Assembly: GCA_038503035.1 (NCBI GenBank)
Contig: JAVSML010024441.1
Span: 389,026 to 453,025, forward strand
Length of the DNA stretch: 64,000 nucleotides
Source of the DNA: Crocodylus rhombifer
Taxonomy: Eukaryota > Chordata > Crocodylia > Crocodylidae
Direction of reading: 5' to 3'
A model generated the notes under the pieces. The model worked only from the letters and a program-made list of their open reading frames with translations. It was not told the origin of the DNA and ran no database searches. Positions 22,301 through 36,000 of the stretch are shown here, in pieces (the stretch's first letter is position 1; each line of letters opens with the position of its first letter). The position numbers were made by a program, and so were the translations under genes.

Positions 22301-24544
22301 GAAGCTATACATTTTTCCGCCATGCCCTCCCCTCCATATGTTAGGATTACAAAATGTTAGTGTCTCTTGTAGTCCCACAGCCTCAAGCAAAAGCAGTTGT
22401 ATTCCCCAAGTAACATTTTCATGACAATAATAACATGGACAATAAAGACTTTGACAATTCATCCATTAATTTCCTCTTGCATAGACTTAGCATATGGGAG
22501 TACTGGTCATTTCTTGGGTTCTTTGCACTAATGTTTCCATATGGGTCTAGGCTTCTTGAAAGAGGCAGGTGGCTAGGCCTCTGCAGGCAGTTTGGGCCCC
22601 AAATCCTCCTTTGTTTCTGCAAATGTTTTTGAAGGATGCACTGTGCCACCAAAACAGAAATCATGTTTTTCAGCAGCTTGTGGCTGAAGGTAAGCAGGCA
22701 TATATATTAGGTTTTTAGCCTGATAGAGGTGTAACATATATCACTAGCATCTTGTACCTATTGACGGTGTAGTTATTTCTCATTCGTACATTAGGAGGAA
22801 GTTTCATAAAGCCAGGTCAGCAGTTAAGTGTGCGGGGTCATCTAGAACAGCAGTATGAAAAATTAATATGTGGTTGCATGATCTTGAATATGTCTTCATG
22901 TATTTCACTGTTGCCTCTATGAAGGTCATGTTCCTGGTACACCAGGGACTTTGTAATGAAAGTAATGAGTTGTTGTGTTTATATTTCTGTGCTGCATTGG
23001 AGGATCATGGATAGGTGAATGACTGTAGCCAAATCAAGAATCCCAGCTACTGAATTTCCTCAGTAATAATACATTGTGGGGAGGAGGAGGGAGGAATACT
23101 AGCCACTTTTACCAAATGAACCTGCAGTTTCACCATATGACCTTGCAAGTGTTGCATTGGATTTTTTTCAGATTTAGTTTCCTATCTGTGACAAATGGGG
23201 TTGGGGAAGGGCTGGATTCCTGAGTGGCTGTCACATGCGTCTGGATAGATATTCGGGCCAGCACCCTGGCGCATTGGTGCTACACTGAAGAATTCCTCCT
23301 TTAGTTTGTTCTTCAGAGCTGGAATAACAATCTAGTGCATTGTACATACCTCCAAACAGGGCCTCTGATACAACTACTGTTGGATGATGATCTGTTGAGG
23401 CTACTAAGGGGAACTTGCAAAATTCCATATCATGCTGCCAGATCCCCTCCCATGTAGACAGACAGATGTATGCAGAGCTGTTTCAGAGTGGGAAAAACCT
23501 GCAGATGTGGGAAGGCCCACGACTGAAGGGCTCCCGTAAAGGAAACTGCAGACTAGAAACTCCTTGTCCTGGAGCCTGGTCTCCACGGACCTGGAAAGCA
23601 AGAGGCCCATGGGTGCTCCTTTACTTTCTCCACAGGGAAGTTGAGGTGAGGTGGTCTGGTGAATAAAAATGTGGATAGAGGAAAACAATTTGCCTGATCC
23701 TTCAGCAGAATAGCAGCTGGCTGCCTGCATTTTGAACTGTTTCCAGTTTCTGGATTGTGGTTTGTTTGTTTGCTTTTGAGGGGGGTTTTGGGGTGGTGGG
23801 GAGATTGAGGGGTCTGCTTAAGAAGAGATTCCTGGATCTGATCCTGTTTGGTCCCCTGGTTGCGAACAATTTGACTACATTATTCACAACAACAAAAAGA
23901 GTTTGTTTTTTTCAAAGCAAGAAAGGAGAGTCTGGATTCCTTGAAATCCTTCTGTGTCCTATAAGAGCTATGAAGCAACAAATGTGATCTTTTCCTAGCA
24001 GCAACAAGAAAAGTCCTTGGCAAACTCTGCCTGCCTCCTCTAGGACTTACCTACACGTGAGGAACCCAGAGGGTTTTCATGCTGATGAACCAGCGATTCA
24101 CTTTTTAATTTAAATGCTGCATGTCAGTGAAAGTTGTGGAGCTGACTTTTCTGATAACCAGTGTCCTCTTTTTTGGCCACACAACAGCCCGGGAGACTCG
24201 ACCAACACCACATCAAAATGCTCGCCAATGCACCTTCCAGGTTAAGCACAGTGAACAACTTGGACCCTTTGAACAAATCAGTGGGGTGCAAAACCAAGAC
24301 CCGTTTGATCTTTGTCTTCCACAAAGTGGAAAATTAGCCCCAGCTGTGAGGCAACAAGGTTGAGAGCACTGGAGCGTGCTGGTGTATGCACAGAATGGCA
24401 CAAGTTTCAATAATGGAGTGATTTCAGACCCATTTAGTTAAACTGCTGCACACTAGTGCATGCAATTAAAGTGGATTTCAATGCATCTTGTAGTGGTTTA
24501 GCTTTGTGAGTACAGTTACGGGCACAAGCTCAACCAAAACACCC

Positions 24545-24880
24545 AGTTTTCTTAGAATCATAGAGGGGCAAAAACCCCACAGTGTGTATCAATCTGACCA
24601 TGGGGCGAAATTCCTTCCTGACCCCAAATGTGGTGTTTGGTCTGACCCTAAGTGGAGGGGCAAGGCCCTCTAGCCAGGAACCTCTGGCTCTACATCCCCA
24701 GCAGGAGCATTCACACACCCCGTCAAAATCCTCATCCTTGGCTGTACCCAACGCCCGATGCCTCTGACGAAGGCTTAAAAACAAAAACCTGGCAGATGTA
24801 GTAGGAAGGGGGCTGAGGGGGCAGAATTTCTCCTGGTCCCATATGGCAACCAGCAAAACCAAGCAACATAGGAAATACCT
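24545..24880. mobile_element. Possible L3/CR1-type LINE relic
   Basis: 'gcgaaattccttcctgaccc' and the following 'gtctgaccct' resemble the non-coding 3' part of L3/CR1 LINEs. It is heavily diverged and no reverse transcriptase block is visible. Orientation is not certain. Confidence 0.4.
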
Positions 24881-25019
24881 GGAGATGGAACAGGCATAAC
24901 TGCACCTATATCCTCCCTGGCCACTGTCTGTCCAAACTTTTCTTGCAGATCTCGTTATGGAGAGTTCACAAATTAATATTTTAGCCTATAAGCTCAGTGA
25001 CAACTGGTTATAGCTTATC

Positions 25020-25407
25020 ATTTAATGCAGGGCAGGGCACAGTCCAGCAGAGAAGAGGGGAAGTGAAGCTGTGTGGTGCCGCACATGCCCCAGCAGGAAC
25101 CGGAAGGTGGCAGGGCAGGAGGAAGGGAGAGAGGTGAAGGGGCACTGGTACCCATAGCTAGTCTGCTACCTCCCTCCCCGCGTGCTGGGGGCTGCAGCAG
25201 GCTGGGAAAGCCCCTCCCCTGCTGCCGCTGCCACCCACAGCTTCATGTGGGCTGTGCTGCCTGGTGGGGCTTCTTGCTGCCTCCTTCCCCCTCTGTCAAA
25301 GACCCCAGGGAGCGGCTTCCAGCAGCAGCTGTGTCCAAGCGGGTCTTAACTTGTATAATTGGAGGAGGTTAAACGGATCATGTTTTAAACTATATTTATA
25401 TCCCTAA
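25020..25407 (-). mobile_element. hAT fragment related to the element at 35291-36736
   Basis: Its right part ('tataattggaggaggttaaacgg', shortened here to its core 'ggaggaggttaaac', then 'ttttaaac' and 'atccctaa') aligns with the reverse complement of 35291-35360, including the terminal TAGGGATA-like end. So it is the same family in opposite orientation. The GC-rich body (25073-25372) gives one chance open frame. The left edge is uncertain. Confidence 0.5.
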
Positions 25408-28400
25408 TACACACTTCTCACTAAAGGTGATTGCTTGTTTGTTTGTTTTGGTTTGGTTTTTTGTTCAATTAGACAAAAAGAAAATTTAGCCCAGGACTGT
25501 AGTGTCATACCAAAATATCTCATTTGTTTATTGTGACATTTGTTTATTGTAAATTAAGTAAGGCAAAACATCACAATGATGGCTGCTTTAATGTGTTGCC
25601 TTTTTGATGCACTGTCAAAAACCCATTGTAATTATAAGAGGCAGTAATTTAACATTTTAGATTTCCATAGGCATTTACTTTTTTATAGAGGCCAAATATA
25701 TTTAAGCCTACTAAGGTCTGAAATAAATGTGCAGAAAAAGAGATGTCAGTTTTGTTTTTTTTTAAGGTAGAGGTACATGAGCCAAAAAGTTTAGGAACTC
25801 ATGGGAGAGATGTTACCTCAGATACAGTTTAAAGAGACCACCTTGCAAGGTGCATTTTATCTGTTCCTATTCCTCCACTCACACACACAAAAATCCCTTT
25901 TCAATGGTTCTGGGGCTGAATCATATCAAACAAAAATACTTTGATGCTCAACTCTTATAAACTAAGTTACATATGTTGTCCCATCATTTGAAAACTTTCA
26001 TCAGGGTTGTTTGTGAAAGATCAATAATCAAGGCAAGTGATAGAAAGTTCAATGGGCTTTTTAAAGTAAGGAATGTAAATAGATGCAACTATAAAGATCT
26101 GAATGAAACTGCTCTAGGGTGAGTCAGTTCTTAGCCCCAATATTTTCAAATCTTCATTTTGAAACACTAGAATTGCTGTATAGCATCTGTGAGCAACTGC
26201 CCTACCTTGGAGAAGCTAATTATGAAACATTACATTAGGGCTATCTCCACAGGTGTAATATCTTCTTTCTAACTTCTGTTTAAACCTATTGAATGTTTGT
26301 TTTGGTCTTCAAACAAACCCAAACTTTTCATGTAAATGTTACTGCTCAACTTGAATTTGGAGTTTTATTGTAAATGATATTTATGGCAGTAACTAAATAA
26401 ATTGCAATTACTTTAGGTTGCTTGTGATCTTAACTATGCCATCCTGCCAGAGATAGGAGTATTAAAACATTACATTCTTACCTTGAAGGCTCACTGCCTT
26501 GATGTATTCACCCACTGCCCTGAGAGGTTACAGGTTAGCATTCCCTAGATTCCATTGTGCTAGAGTGAGTATTGCAGGCTGAGGTCACTGCAAGCAAAGA
26601 AATCTTGCTGTGTTTGCCTTTCTTTTTACTGTAACTGGTCTTGTCCACAATAGGGCTTAAGCTGGGTTTATTGAACTGGGTTAAAACTGTTTCAAAACAA
26701 ATCTGGCAAATACTTAGTTCCATTTAAGTGGGAGACCTTTGTCAGTTCCAGCTGCCATCCTGGATGATTTGGTGTCTTTGTGAAGGAATAGCTCCCAATT
26801 CACTTCTGTTGTATGGAGGTACAATGAAGTCAAGAACTGAACCTTCCTTTAAGCGAGGTGTATATTTGGTGACCCATGGTCCTGCATGGAAAAGAAAAAC
26901 GAGATTGCTGTATAACTCATGTCATAAAGAGAATAGTTTGAGCCAGGAAATGCAGATAAAACGAGATGAGTAAGAAGGAAAAGGTATTATGTGAAAGATA
27001 GACAATGCTGAAGTCTGACCTTCAATTTCTTTACATTGCGTATTGTGCAGGATGTGTTCTCATGTTTGTTTGTCGCATGAAAAAGCTTTGTATACACCTC
27101 TTTAATAGTCTTAACTAAGCAGAACTACTTTGGAAGATGTGTACTGGTACATATTTTTTGTTCAGATGTTTAGTGGTCTGCTTTTTGCTAGGCATGGACT
27201 TCTTTTCTTTACTCGGGCCTGCTTAAATCACTTAAGCCCCAGCTCTGACCCAATTAAAAATCATGTTAAACTGAACTGTTTTAAAAACGCGTGAGAGAAT
27301 TTCCACTATTATCAGCCTCTCCAACAACTGGCAAGTCGGAAGATTCTCCTTGTTCTGATGTGAAGCACTCTCGTCTAAATTTCCCCCGATGTCCAGCCTG
27401 GTACCTCTGCAGATTGCCTGACCAGGACTGTCCTCTGGATAAATTTAGCTCACAAATTATTAATGAAAATGTCAGGGCAAAGTTGGTAGCACTGGTCTGC
27501 TGCATTAAATTTTTTTTAAGCTTTTGGAGGCAGTATTTTAAGCTTTATTGTAAGTGGTTTTACCTGTTGAATTTGGAAATACTGTAATGTAATACAGTAT
27601 GGGAGAGAGGAGCAGTGAGTTGGATTTTATTTCTGAGGGGTGAGAAGTCCAGCTGTTCAGTCACAAGCTGTTGGCAAAGGAAAGAAAATTAGTGTTTTTA
27701 TCACAGTGCCATCCTAGTCCTTGCTCAGAGATTTTGTTTTGTTTCATCCTGTGGCTAGAAGATATTTGTTCTTCCAGCACCTTATCATTCACTGGTCAGG
27801 TAACAAGTGAGCCATGATATGCAGAAACTCGGTTTTGTCTTAATGGTTCTCTTAAACTCTTCATCATGCAATACTCTTGCTTATGAATTATCAGCTGTTG
27901 GTAGTGCATGTCTTAACACTAGAAATACGACACAGCAATCTGTGTCATTTTGGAATATTGTCACGTCTCCGGTGTTGAACATGAGGCAAAAGTGTGCTGT
28001 CTCAACGCTGTATTCCCTGACGTGACTTACTGCAATAACAAAATGACCATTTGTCATTCATAGGTTAGAAAATAGAATGAAACTATTGAATAATTTATAA
28101 TGGATTTTCAAATGCATAATTTACCAAAAGTAGTTTCAGGCTTTGTGTACAGAACGTTAAAATTAGTTGCAAATTATACCTCTTTGGTAACTGTATAAGT
28201 AGTCTTGTTCTTTCCCCCCGCTCCCCCTTTCCCTTCACTCCAAGGTTTCTTTTTGGAAAGATGTGTGCCGTGTGTGTCCAAGCATAGGAACCATCTGCCT
28301 GCGTGGCAGTGGTTCAGTGAGGGGTGGGCACAAGTAGTTTACAAAGAAGAGTTAGTAGAGCAGCATCCCATGTAGTTTGGTAGTAGGCTTTTTGTTTCTG

Positions 28401-28499
28401 TAATAAATTTGCATCCAATTATTGCATATTACTGGATTCACCTATTTTATCTTAAGCTTAGTAACCAGCTGCACCTTGGGAGAAGGACTCCACAGCACA

Positions 28500-29222
28500 G
28501 CATACATACAAGCTGGGGAGTTCTCCTCTTGAAAGCACAGAGGTGGAACGGGACCTTGGAGTCATTATTGACTCCAAGATGAACATGAGCTGCCAGTGCC
28601 AGACCGCAGCCAGCAAGGCCAGCCATGCCTTGTCATGCATCCAAAGATGCATCTCAAGCCAGTCCAGAGATATGGTACTCCTCCTCTGTGACTTTGGTCA
28701 GGCTGCAGTTGGGGTACTGTGTCCAGTACTGGGCGCCGTGCTTTAAAAGGGATGTGGCCAGCCTGGAGAGGGTTCAGAGGAGGGCCACCCGTTTGGTGAG
28801 AGGGCAGCAGGACAGGCCCTATGAGGAGAGACTGAGGGACCTGAACCTGTTCAGCCTCAGCAAGAGGAGACTGAGGGGAGACCTGGTGGCTGCCTACAAA
28901 CTCATCGGGGGAGATCAACAGCAAATAGGTAGAGCCCTTTTCTCCCCAGCACCACCTGGGGTGACGAGGAACAATAGTAATAAGCTGATGGAGAATAGGT
29001 TTAGGTTAGAGATCAGAAGGCAATATTTTACAGTTAGGGTGGCCAAATCTGGAACCAGCTTCCCAGGGAAGTGGTCCTTGCCCCTACATTGGGCAAATTC
29101 AAGATGAGGTTGGGCAATCACCTGTCTGGGGTCTTGTGAACCCAGCATTCATTCCTGCCTGTGGCAGGGGGTCAGGCTAGATGATCTGTTTAGGTCCCTC
29201 CTGACCCTTGCTACTATGAAAC
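28500..29222 (+). mobile_element. CR1 LINE, 5'-truncated 3' end
   Basis: Two adjoining frames read '[19 protein letters not shown]' and '[20 protein letters not shown]', then '[20 protein letters not shown]'. These are the C-terminal blocks of CR1 ORF2 after the polymerase active site. A frameshift near 28680 and later stops make it dead. It ends in the CR1-style tail 'aggtccctcctgaccc'. CR1 copies are usually cut at the 5' end like this one. Confidence 0.85.
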
Positions 29223-30829
29223 TATCAGATTGAGGTCAAGCAAGAAACAGATGAAAGGGGAAGGGGAGAGGAAGCTGTGGGGGGCGCGGGGGGGGGGAGT
29301 GGGATACAAGAACTGGTTCTGAACAAAATTGGACAGAGGTGAGTGGAGTGCAGCACTTGGTGACTAAGGAGCAGAATTACTCGTAACCATAAAGCAGAAT
29401 GAGCAAAGCGGAGAGGCAGTCAGTCAAATGGAGGTTGGGGGCTATTACATAAAATATTTGGTCAGTTTCATTATTTACTCATTTCTTAATGATTGTTTGA
29501 AACATTAATGGTCTCTAAATATTCTACATTGTGCCTGATGACTAGCCCGTTACTTGTACACTGGTATTTGTGAAGTGGTTCATTGAGCAGTAATAGTCCC
29601 GAAGTGTTGTGGAGTGCCGCGGCATTGCCATAGCTACTGACAAATCTGAGGGAAGGGTGCCCCCGGGCTACTTTATAATATGCAGTTATGAGATTTTACT
29701 GTAATGTGTTGGTCTCAGATCAATTAAATATGGTTTTCATTTGATTCATGTAAGAAGAGACGGTCTGGATCTTCAGATGCCCCTTGTGGTCAATATGGAC
29801 TTGGGATATGTTTCTTTTGCTTGAAAAAGTGTTTTGTTTGTGCTTAACTTCTCCTTCTGTCGTGGTGTGAAATTTCACTTTAAATCCAAGCTGCCCTCAT
29901 AATTTGACTCAGCCTTCATAAATTGTTAATGTTCCTCTTATAACTTCTAGTTATTGAAATTGATAAGCCATGTGATGATCTAATGTTGGTAAGCTGATCC
30001 TGTGTTTCAGGAGACTAGGGGAGAAACATTTATTTCTCTTTATCTGAAGCAGTTTGCAATATGAAGAGTGAAATAACAGGAATGAGACAAAATGAGGTGT
30101 AAATATGGCTCATATTTAATAATGGAGTGAGTGAGTAATGAAGGAAATTCACTTGGAGACTTTGGCAACCACCCTTTAAATATATTTTGAGACTCCAGTG
30201 TTGTAAGCTGAGCCATGTCTGTGTCTATGCAGGGCCTTATTAAGCTCCTTCTGAGGACTCACTTGCATGGAGTGGCTTGGAGGGGCTGACTGTGTGTGCT
30301 TGCAGGGGAAAGAAAAATGGTCATGAGAGGAAAAGGTTATTTCCCAGTGTTAGCCAACCAGATATGATGTTGACGGTAACCAGTTTAAGTATGGAGGGAT
30401 CTGGGATTAAAGCAGCATACAGAAAAGACTGAAACCTACAGAATATGCAGTAAAATGGCAGCCCACTTTTGGGAGCTTTGGTCAGGTAAAGAATGCATGC
30501 TTGGGGCATTAAGGGACAGTAAAACTAATAGCCATTTTTCTTTTGGAGTGCAATGCACCATGCACATTTAAAATAGTCTGAAAAATTAGGGTTTCCTCTT
30601 ACAGAGACAAATTCTACCTTCACTTGCCAGCACCGAAGGCTTTGGAGGCAGTAGGAATGACATGGGTCCACTGCAGGGGACTTCTAGACACATTGTGCCT
30701 TGCTCTGTGCACTGTCTTTCCACATTGGTAATGAGGGAACAGTCGGGGGTCACCAATCAACAGATTCCACCATGAAATCAGAGGCTTGCAGTTTTGAGGC
30801 TGCTACAGTGGTTCAGATCATCTCTCTGC

Positions 30830-30989
30830 CCAGAGTCTTATTTAGCCCTGTTGGTCTGAAATCAAGTAGAAGACTGAGTAGATTTCACTTTCCTTATAAG
30901 CAGCTTTTTGTGCGTCCTTTCACAGCAGCTGATGAAGTGTGCTTCAGCCCATACAAGCTTGTACTCGTATATACTTTGGTTAGTCTGTA
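30830..30989. repeat. SINE-like repeat, family not named
   Basis: 'agctgatgaagtgtgcttca', 'gcccatacaagcttgt' and 'ggttagtctgtaa' resemble a segment common in reptile intergenic repeats. I recognise the style but cannot assign a family or borders. Confidence 0.4.
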
Positions 30990-30990
30990 A

Positions 30991-31207
30991 CAGAGGTTCC
31001 CAAACTCTTCTTTCTTATTGCATACCCCCTTCTGGATTTACCAGCTGCCCACGTACCCCTACCAACATGCATTTTATATTGTAACCCCTTAAATGTCAAT
31101 TATTATTATAATGAAAATTAAATCTGCCATTACACAATTTTTCCTGTGTACCCTCCAGAGATGGCTTGCATACCCCCGGGGGTAGGTGTACCACAGTTTA
31201 CTTTGAG
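30991..31207. mobile_element. Charlie-like hAT MITE
   Basis: It starts 'cagaggttcccaaactctt', the typical Charlie/MER-type terminal repeat. Inside it repeats 'cataccccctt', 'acgtaccccta' and 'cataccccc', the style of these MITEs. It ends near 'gtgtaccacagtttac', a weak inverted match to the start. The length of about 217 bp and lack of a coding frame mark it as non-autonomous. Confidence 0.65.
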
Positions 31208-31954
31208 GTTTATAACCCATTGTGTTTGACGGAATTTTTAATAGCCTTTCTTCCTATTCCAGAGCTAGTTATTAAAAGCAGCTCTAGGCAGTTAGTACCT
31301 GCACTACCAGCAACACAGCTTAGCTATTACCAAACATTTTCTGTTTATTGTTTGAACTCTGTGTTCTGAAAAGTCATACTATGGACGCTATAAAGGTCTT
31401 CTGTTGTTTAATACTTGCACTAAGGAGTCTGTTTGCTTCTGTACAGTGGCAAAACAGATGTTTTCCACAGTTTATAGAATCAGTTCCCAAAGTCTTTTTA
31501 TGTCTGAAAGCAGTAAGCAACAGATTCCCAAGCCCAGAAAGCAAAAGTACAAATTTAGGACACGGGTACCACTCCAAAACTCCGTATTTTCACTCTAGCA
31601 AGGTGGTTTAATTGTTCCTGTTATCATACTGTCATCATCTGTGTATTTTTTTTTTTTTTGAGTGGGTTTATTGCTCACATTATTGACTGACTTCAGATAA
31701 CCTAGCTTTCAGATTTCATATGCATTATTACAAAAGTATGAATAACTGAATATATTCTCTGTAGTGGTAACTTAATGTGAAATCCTGTCATTGCTTCTTG
31801 CCCATGGAATAGTCTGCCCCCTGTGGGGAGAGACTCTTTCATATTAAATCTCTCTAGATAAGTCACCAACTTTCCATTCTCATTGTAGAAATTCACTTCC
31901 TGTAAGTGACAAAAGATTTTTTTTTTCTTTTTTCTTTTTTTGTCTTCCTTTTAG

Positions 31955-32005
31955 GACACTGGTAACCTCTTGCATTGTGAAAGAGTACTGGCAGAAGGGT
32001 GAAAA
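31955..32005 (+). other. ZBTB44: ZBTB44 exon 2, 5' UTR part
   Basis: The acceptor AG at 31953-31954 follows an unbroken T/C tract of about 35 bases, so the exon starts at 31955. The 51 bases before the start codon hold no ATG, so the exon 1 upstream ORF would be the only one met if exons 1 and 2 are joined directly. Confidence 0.8.
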
Positions 32006-33023
32006 ATGGGTGTAAAAACATTTACTCATAACTCACCTGCCCACAGCCAGGAGATGCTTGGCAAGTTAAACATGCTTCGCAACGATGGGCATTTCTGTGA
32101 CATCACCATTCGTGTGCAGGACAAAATCTTCAGGGCACATAAGGTGGTTTTGGCAGCCTGCAGTGACTTCTTTCGCTCCAAGCTTGTTGGTCAAGCAGAA
32201 GATGACAGCAAGAGTGTGTTAGACTTGCATCACGTGACAGTAACTGGCTTTATACCCCTCCTGGAATATGCATACACAGCAACACTATCTATTAACACAG
32301 AAAATATTATCGATGTGTTGGCTGCAGCCAGCTATATGCAGATGTTCAGTGTTGCCAGCACATGTTCAGAGTTCATGAAGTCAAGCATTTTATGGAATAC
32401 ACCGAACAGCCAGCAAGAAAAGGTGCTTGATGGAGGACAAGAAAGCAGTGCAAACTGCAATTTTGCCTCTCGAGATGGCAGCCTTTCTCCAGTTTCCTCC
32501 GAATGCAGCGTGGTGGAAAGAACCATTCCCGTGTGCCGAGAGTCCCGAAGAAAACGCAAAAGCTACATAGTCATGTCTCCTGAGAGTCCACTTAAGTGTA
32601 ACACACAGACAAATTCCCCGCAAGTGCTGAATCCTTCAGCTTCCTACCCAGAGTCCAGAAATCAGCCTGTAGACTCTTCCTTAGCTTTTCCTTGGACTTT
32701 TCCTTTTGGAATTGATCGAAGACTTCAGTCTGACAAGGTGAAGCAAGTAGAGAATTCTAGGACTTTAGAAATGCCTGGTCCATCTGAGGCAGCCAGAAGA
32801 ATTACTGATTATGTAACTTGTGAGAGCACAAAGGCCAGTTCACCTCTTGTGATTGAAGAAGATGTGCGTGTCAAAGTGGAAAGGTTAAGCGATGAGGAGG
32901 TTCATGAGGAAGTATCACAGCCTGTCAGTGCATCGCAGAGCTCTCTGAGTGATCAGCAGACAGTCCCTGGAAGTGAACAGGTTCAGGAAGATCTCCTGAT
33001 CAGCCCGCAGTCTTCCTCTATAG
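32006..33023 (+). CDS. ZBTB44: ZBTB44 coding exon 2 (BTB domain and linker)
   Basis: It encodes residues 1-339 and the first base of Gly340. The start is the first ATG of the exon, in context gaaaaATGg, and gives the conserved N-terminus MGVKTFTH. The BTB fold spans about 13-128, including the block '[20 protein letters not shown]' typical of the family. The rest is a low-complexity Ser/Pro/Glu-rich linker with the RRKRK cluster (possible nuclear signal). The donor GT is at 33024-33025. If the intron were read through, eight codons would follow before a stop. Confidence 0.97.
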
Positions 33024-36000
33024 GTATAGTCACTTTTTTTTTAATATAAATCTATGTACACAAATGCACATGTAGATGTGATTTGATTTGAGGAAGTCCG
33101 CTTGACTCTGTTAGATCACTGTAGTTTGGTTAAACTGTATTTTGGCACTCTGAGTTCTGATAGGCACCAGTGCAGTGGGGACCAACCTTCTTTTTGAGCA
33201 AATTAGCCTCATGCCTATTCCAAGTACTGCTCCAGTTCTCTTGTGCCTGATCTGCTCTCTGTTTCCTGCCCTGGGCTCTCTACCTGATCTGCTGCATGCT
33301 ACACACAGGCTGCCCATGCCACTTGTGGCACTTATACTACAGGTTGTGCATTTAAGTATTTTTTCAAATGAATATTCTGTTTGTAACAGTACCAAATGTT
33401 TTGACTAGAGTCCATCCAGATGCCATGATGGATAGACTGGTGTTTTTAGTATTGTAACAGTAGGTGTTAAGGGGTAATATGGTGTCTTTAAAATAAGGTA
33501 AGGCCTTGTGTCAATGTGGGTACAGTGGTGACTGTTCTTATAATAAGTCACCAAATACATGTTGGAAAGTTGTCATTTTAACACTCCAGACAAAAACAAG
33601 AGTGCTGTCATATCATTCCAGTTCTGTGGGCTTTAATCACAAATCCCAGTCCTTGTGCTACGCAAAGCTAAAAGTAACCTTTTTTCATGAAAGACAGTTT
33701 TGAAGCTGTTATTGGGTGCCTCTAGTGAGCTGTTGGCTATTAATAGTTCACATAGAGAGGTTGTCACTGTAACAATCCAGTTCTCTCTCTCAATAAGTCA
33801 AAGCACAGACAATTTGTAACGTTCCTAGTACGGTTGCCAGAGTTGCACAGATCATCTATTTAGTTCTGTATTAATGGATTGACTTGAGCTGAATATGGCA
33901 TTAGTTTATTAAAGGCTTAGTTCAGTAAACTCTGGTTTATTTGAAAACCTTGAGTTGAAAATTCTTTGATTCTGCATGATTCAAACAACATAAATGTTAA
34001 ATGCTGTTAATAAGATTCTCCATGTAGCCCCGTACTCTAACTCTACCCTAAAGTTTTTGTCTGGTGCCATGCCTTCATTGGAGAGAGTAGGAACTGATAT
34101 TTCCTCCTTGGAAGGGTGAGATGTGTGACCACTGTAAGCATACTGTTTCCTTTATACCATTGCTTTAAGGAAACAGGAACTTCAGTACATGTTAGCATGT
34201 GCTTCAGTACTTTTCTGTAATACTATTTTTGTGTATTATTATTTTGAATGGTTTATGTGTTGACGTTTTATAATGGTAACACTTTTGTCCAAACTAAAGT
34301 GTGTTACCTGCCTTGGACTTTACAAGCATTGGTTTTGTGAGTCCTCTGGGCAGTATGTACAAACAGAGGAATGTGCGATCAGTCTAAATAAACACTGTTA
34401 ATTTTCTTGTACTTTAATTTGCAAAAGAATTTTGTGTGTAGTTCATAAATTAAAGGGAGAGAAGACATTTGTTTTCTGGGAAGCTGCCAAAAAAACATAC
34501 TTGTTCACTGAACTGCTGCAATTTGACCCCAGGCCTTTACTCGTTACCGCAGTAACTTAGAAAAGAAATTGCTAAAGACATGAGATCAATGGTGCAAGTC
34601 ATTAAATGAACATAACACTAGTAGGAAACCATATCGCTGTATCAGTAAGAAAAATATAAACTGCAACAAACAAAATTGGACAAGTCACGGGAAGCAATCG
34701 GGGAGGGGGGGGAAAGGCTACAGGTGCAGCTAAAAAGAGGGAGTTTTACTGTTTTCTGTTCACCGTATCCAGGTACTCTGAAATAATAAACTATACCAAG
34801 TCAAGATCTAAAGGAAACAGTATAATCTATTTCTGAACCGTTTCAGGGGAAAGGGATGTATTAGATGCCATCTGTTTTAAAACGAGCAAAAATAGCAATA
34901 TCAGAAAAATGTGCATCCAGCTTGAAGACAACTGTTTTTATCGTAAGCCAGTAGCAGGAATGAGAACAAAAGAGTGAAACCAGGACTAGATCGTAGAGAA
35001 AGGGACTCCAAGGAGTAATATAACAATTCCTTTTTAAGGGGATGCTGAAATTGAACCAAAAAAGCCATGGAAACATTGGCCCGCAATCAGATTCTTACGG
35101 TGTGCACTTGAATTCCTTCCCCTGCTAAAGATTGCTGTAGTCCAGTGATTCTCAACCAGGCTGCAGTGACATCCTGGGGTGTTTGAGATCCTTTCAAAGG
35201 TGCTGCATGCTGCCCTGCAGTGTTAGCACTGCTAGGCGTGCATACATGATTCACAGGGTAAACCTAGAGATGTCAATTGGGAATGCATAGTAGGAGTGTA
35301 AGCGTTGTTTAAAAAATTGCCTGTTTGACCTCCTGTAATTATATCGGTTAAAAGGTCCTGCAGCAGAAGGAGCAGTGCAGTCCCTTCCTCTCCCGATGAA
35401 ACCAGCAGCTGGGCCAGTGCTGTATTCCTCCTTCTTGACTGAGGGCTTGCCCTAATGCCACTGCTCCTAGCAGAGGGCACTCAGCCCACAGGTGGATGCT
35501 GCAGGTGTGATCCTGTGTGGCATGTCTGTCTACCACATGCCCCCAGGCTGGGAGAACCACTGCGGGTCCTTGCAGAGTGGCAGCTGCCAGAGCTTAGGGG
35601 GGGTACTGCTCACAGCTCTGGGTACCTGCAAACTAGAGGCACTACCTGGGGATGGCATGGCACAACTATCTTGGCAGGTGGGAGTGCCTGTGGGTGCTAT
35701 GAAAGTGGGGTGCCTAGCTCCATGCAGCCCACCCCTGCAGCACATGATGGCAACCCAACCACTGCACCTGCTCCTGTTGAAGACCTGCCGGCTCCTCTGT
35801 GCAACTTGGGCCAGCTCCACTCCCCCAGGTAACTGCTAGTTCCCTCATTGCGACGGCAGCCGTGCAGTGCCACAGCCCAGATCCACACTGCCTTCTGGGC
35901 TGCCATTGCTGAAGCTACTCCCCTAACAGCTTGCAGCACTGAGCCAGGGGAGGGAAGGGGAGGGTGTAAATGTTAAACAGTGGGGGGAGGGAGGTGAAGC

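Larger units (their letters stand above)
6598..31954 (+). other. ZBTB44: ZBTB44 intron 1
   Basis: About 25.4 kb, GT at 6598-6599 and AG at 31953-31954 after a long T/C tract. Apart from the elements listed separately I see no gene in it. Stretches without a recognised element include 7893-15070, 19370-24540, 25410-28490 and 29225-30830: AT-leaning sequence with simple repeats and scattered chance frames. Non-coding exons or enhancers inside cannot be excluded by eye. Confidence 0.7.

Noticed and set aside
33003..33049. Stop at 33049 as the end of a 347-residue BTB-only protein
   Set aside because: The frame runs over a GT donor at 33024, and the next exon restores the known protein. A read-through BTB-only isoform is possible but unsupported.
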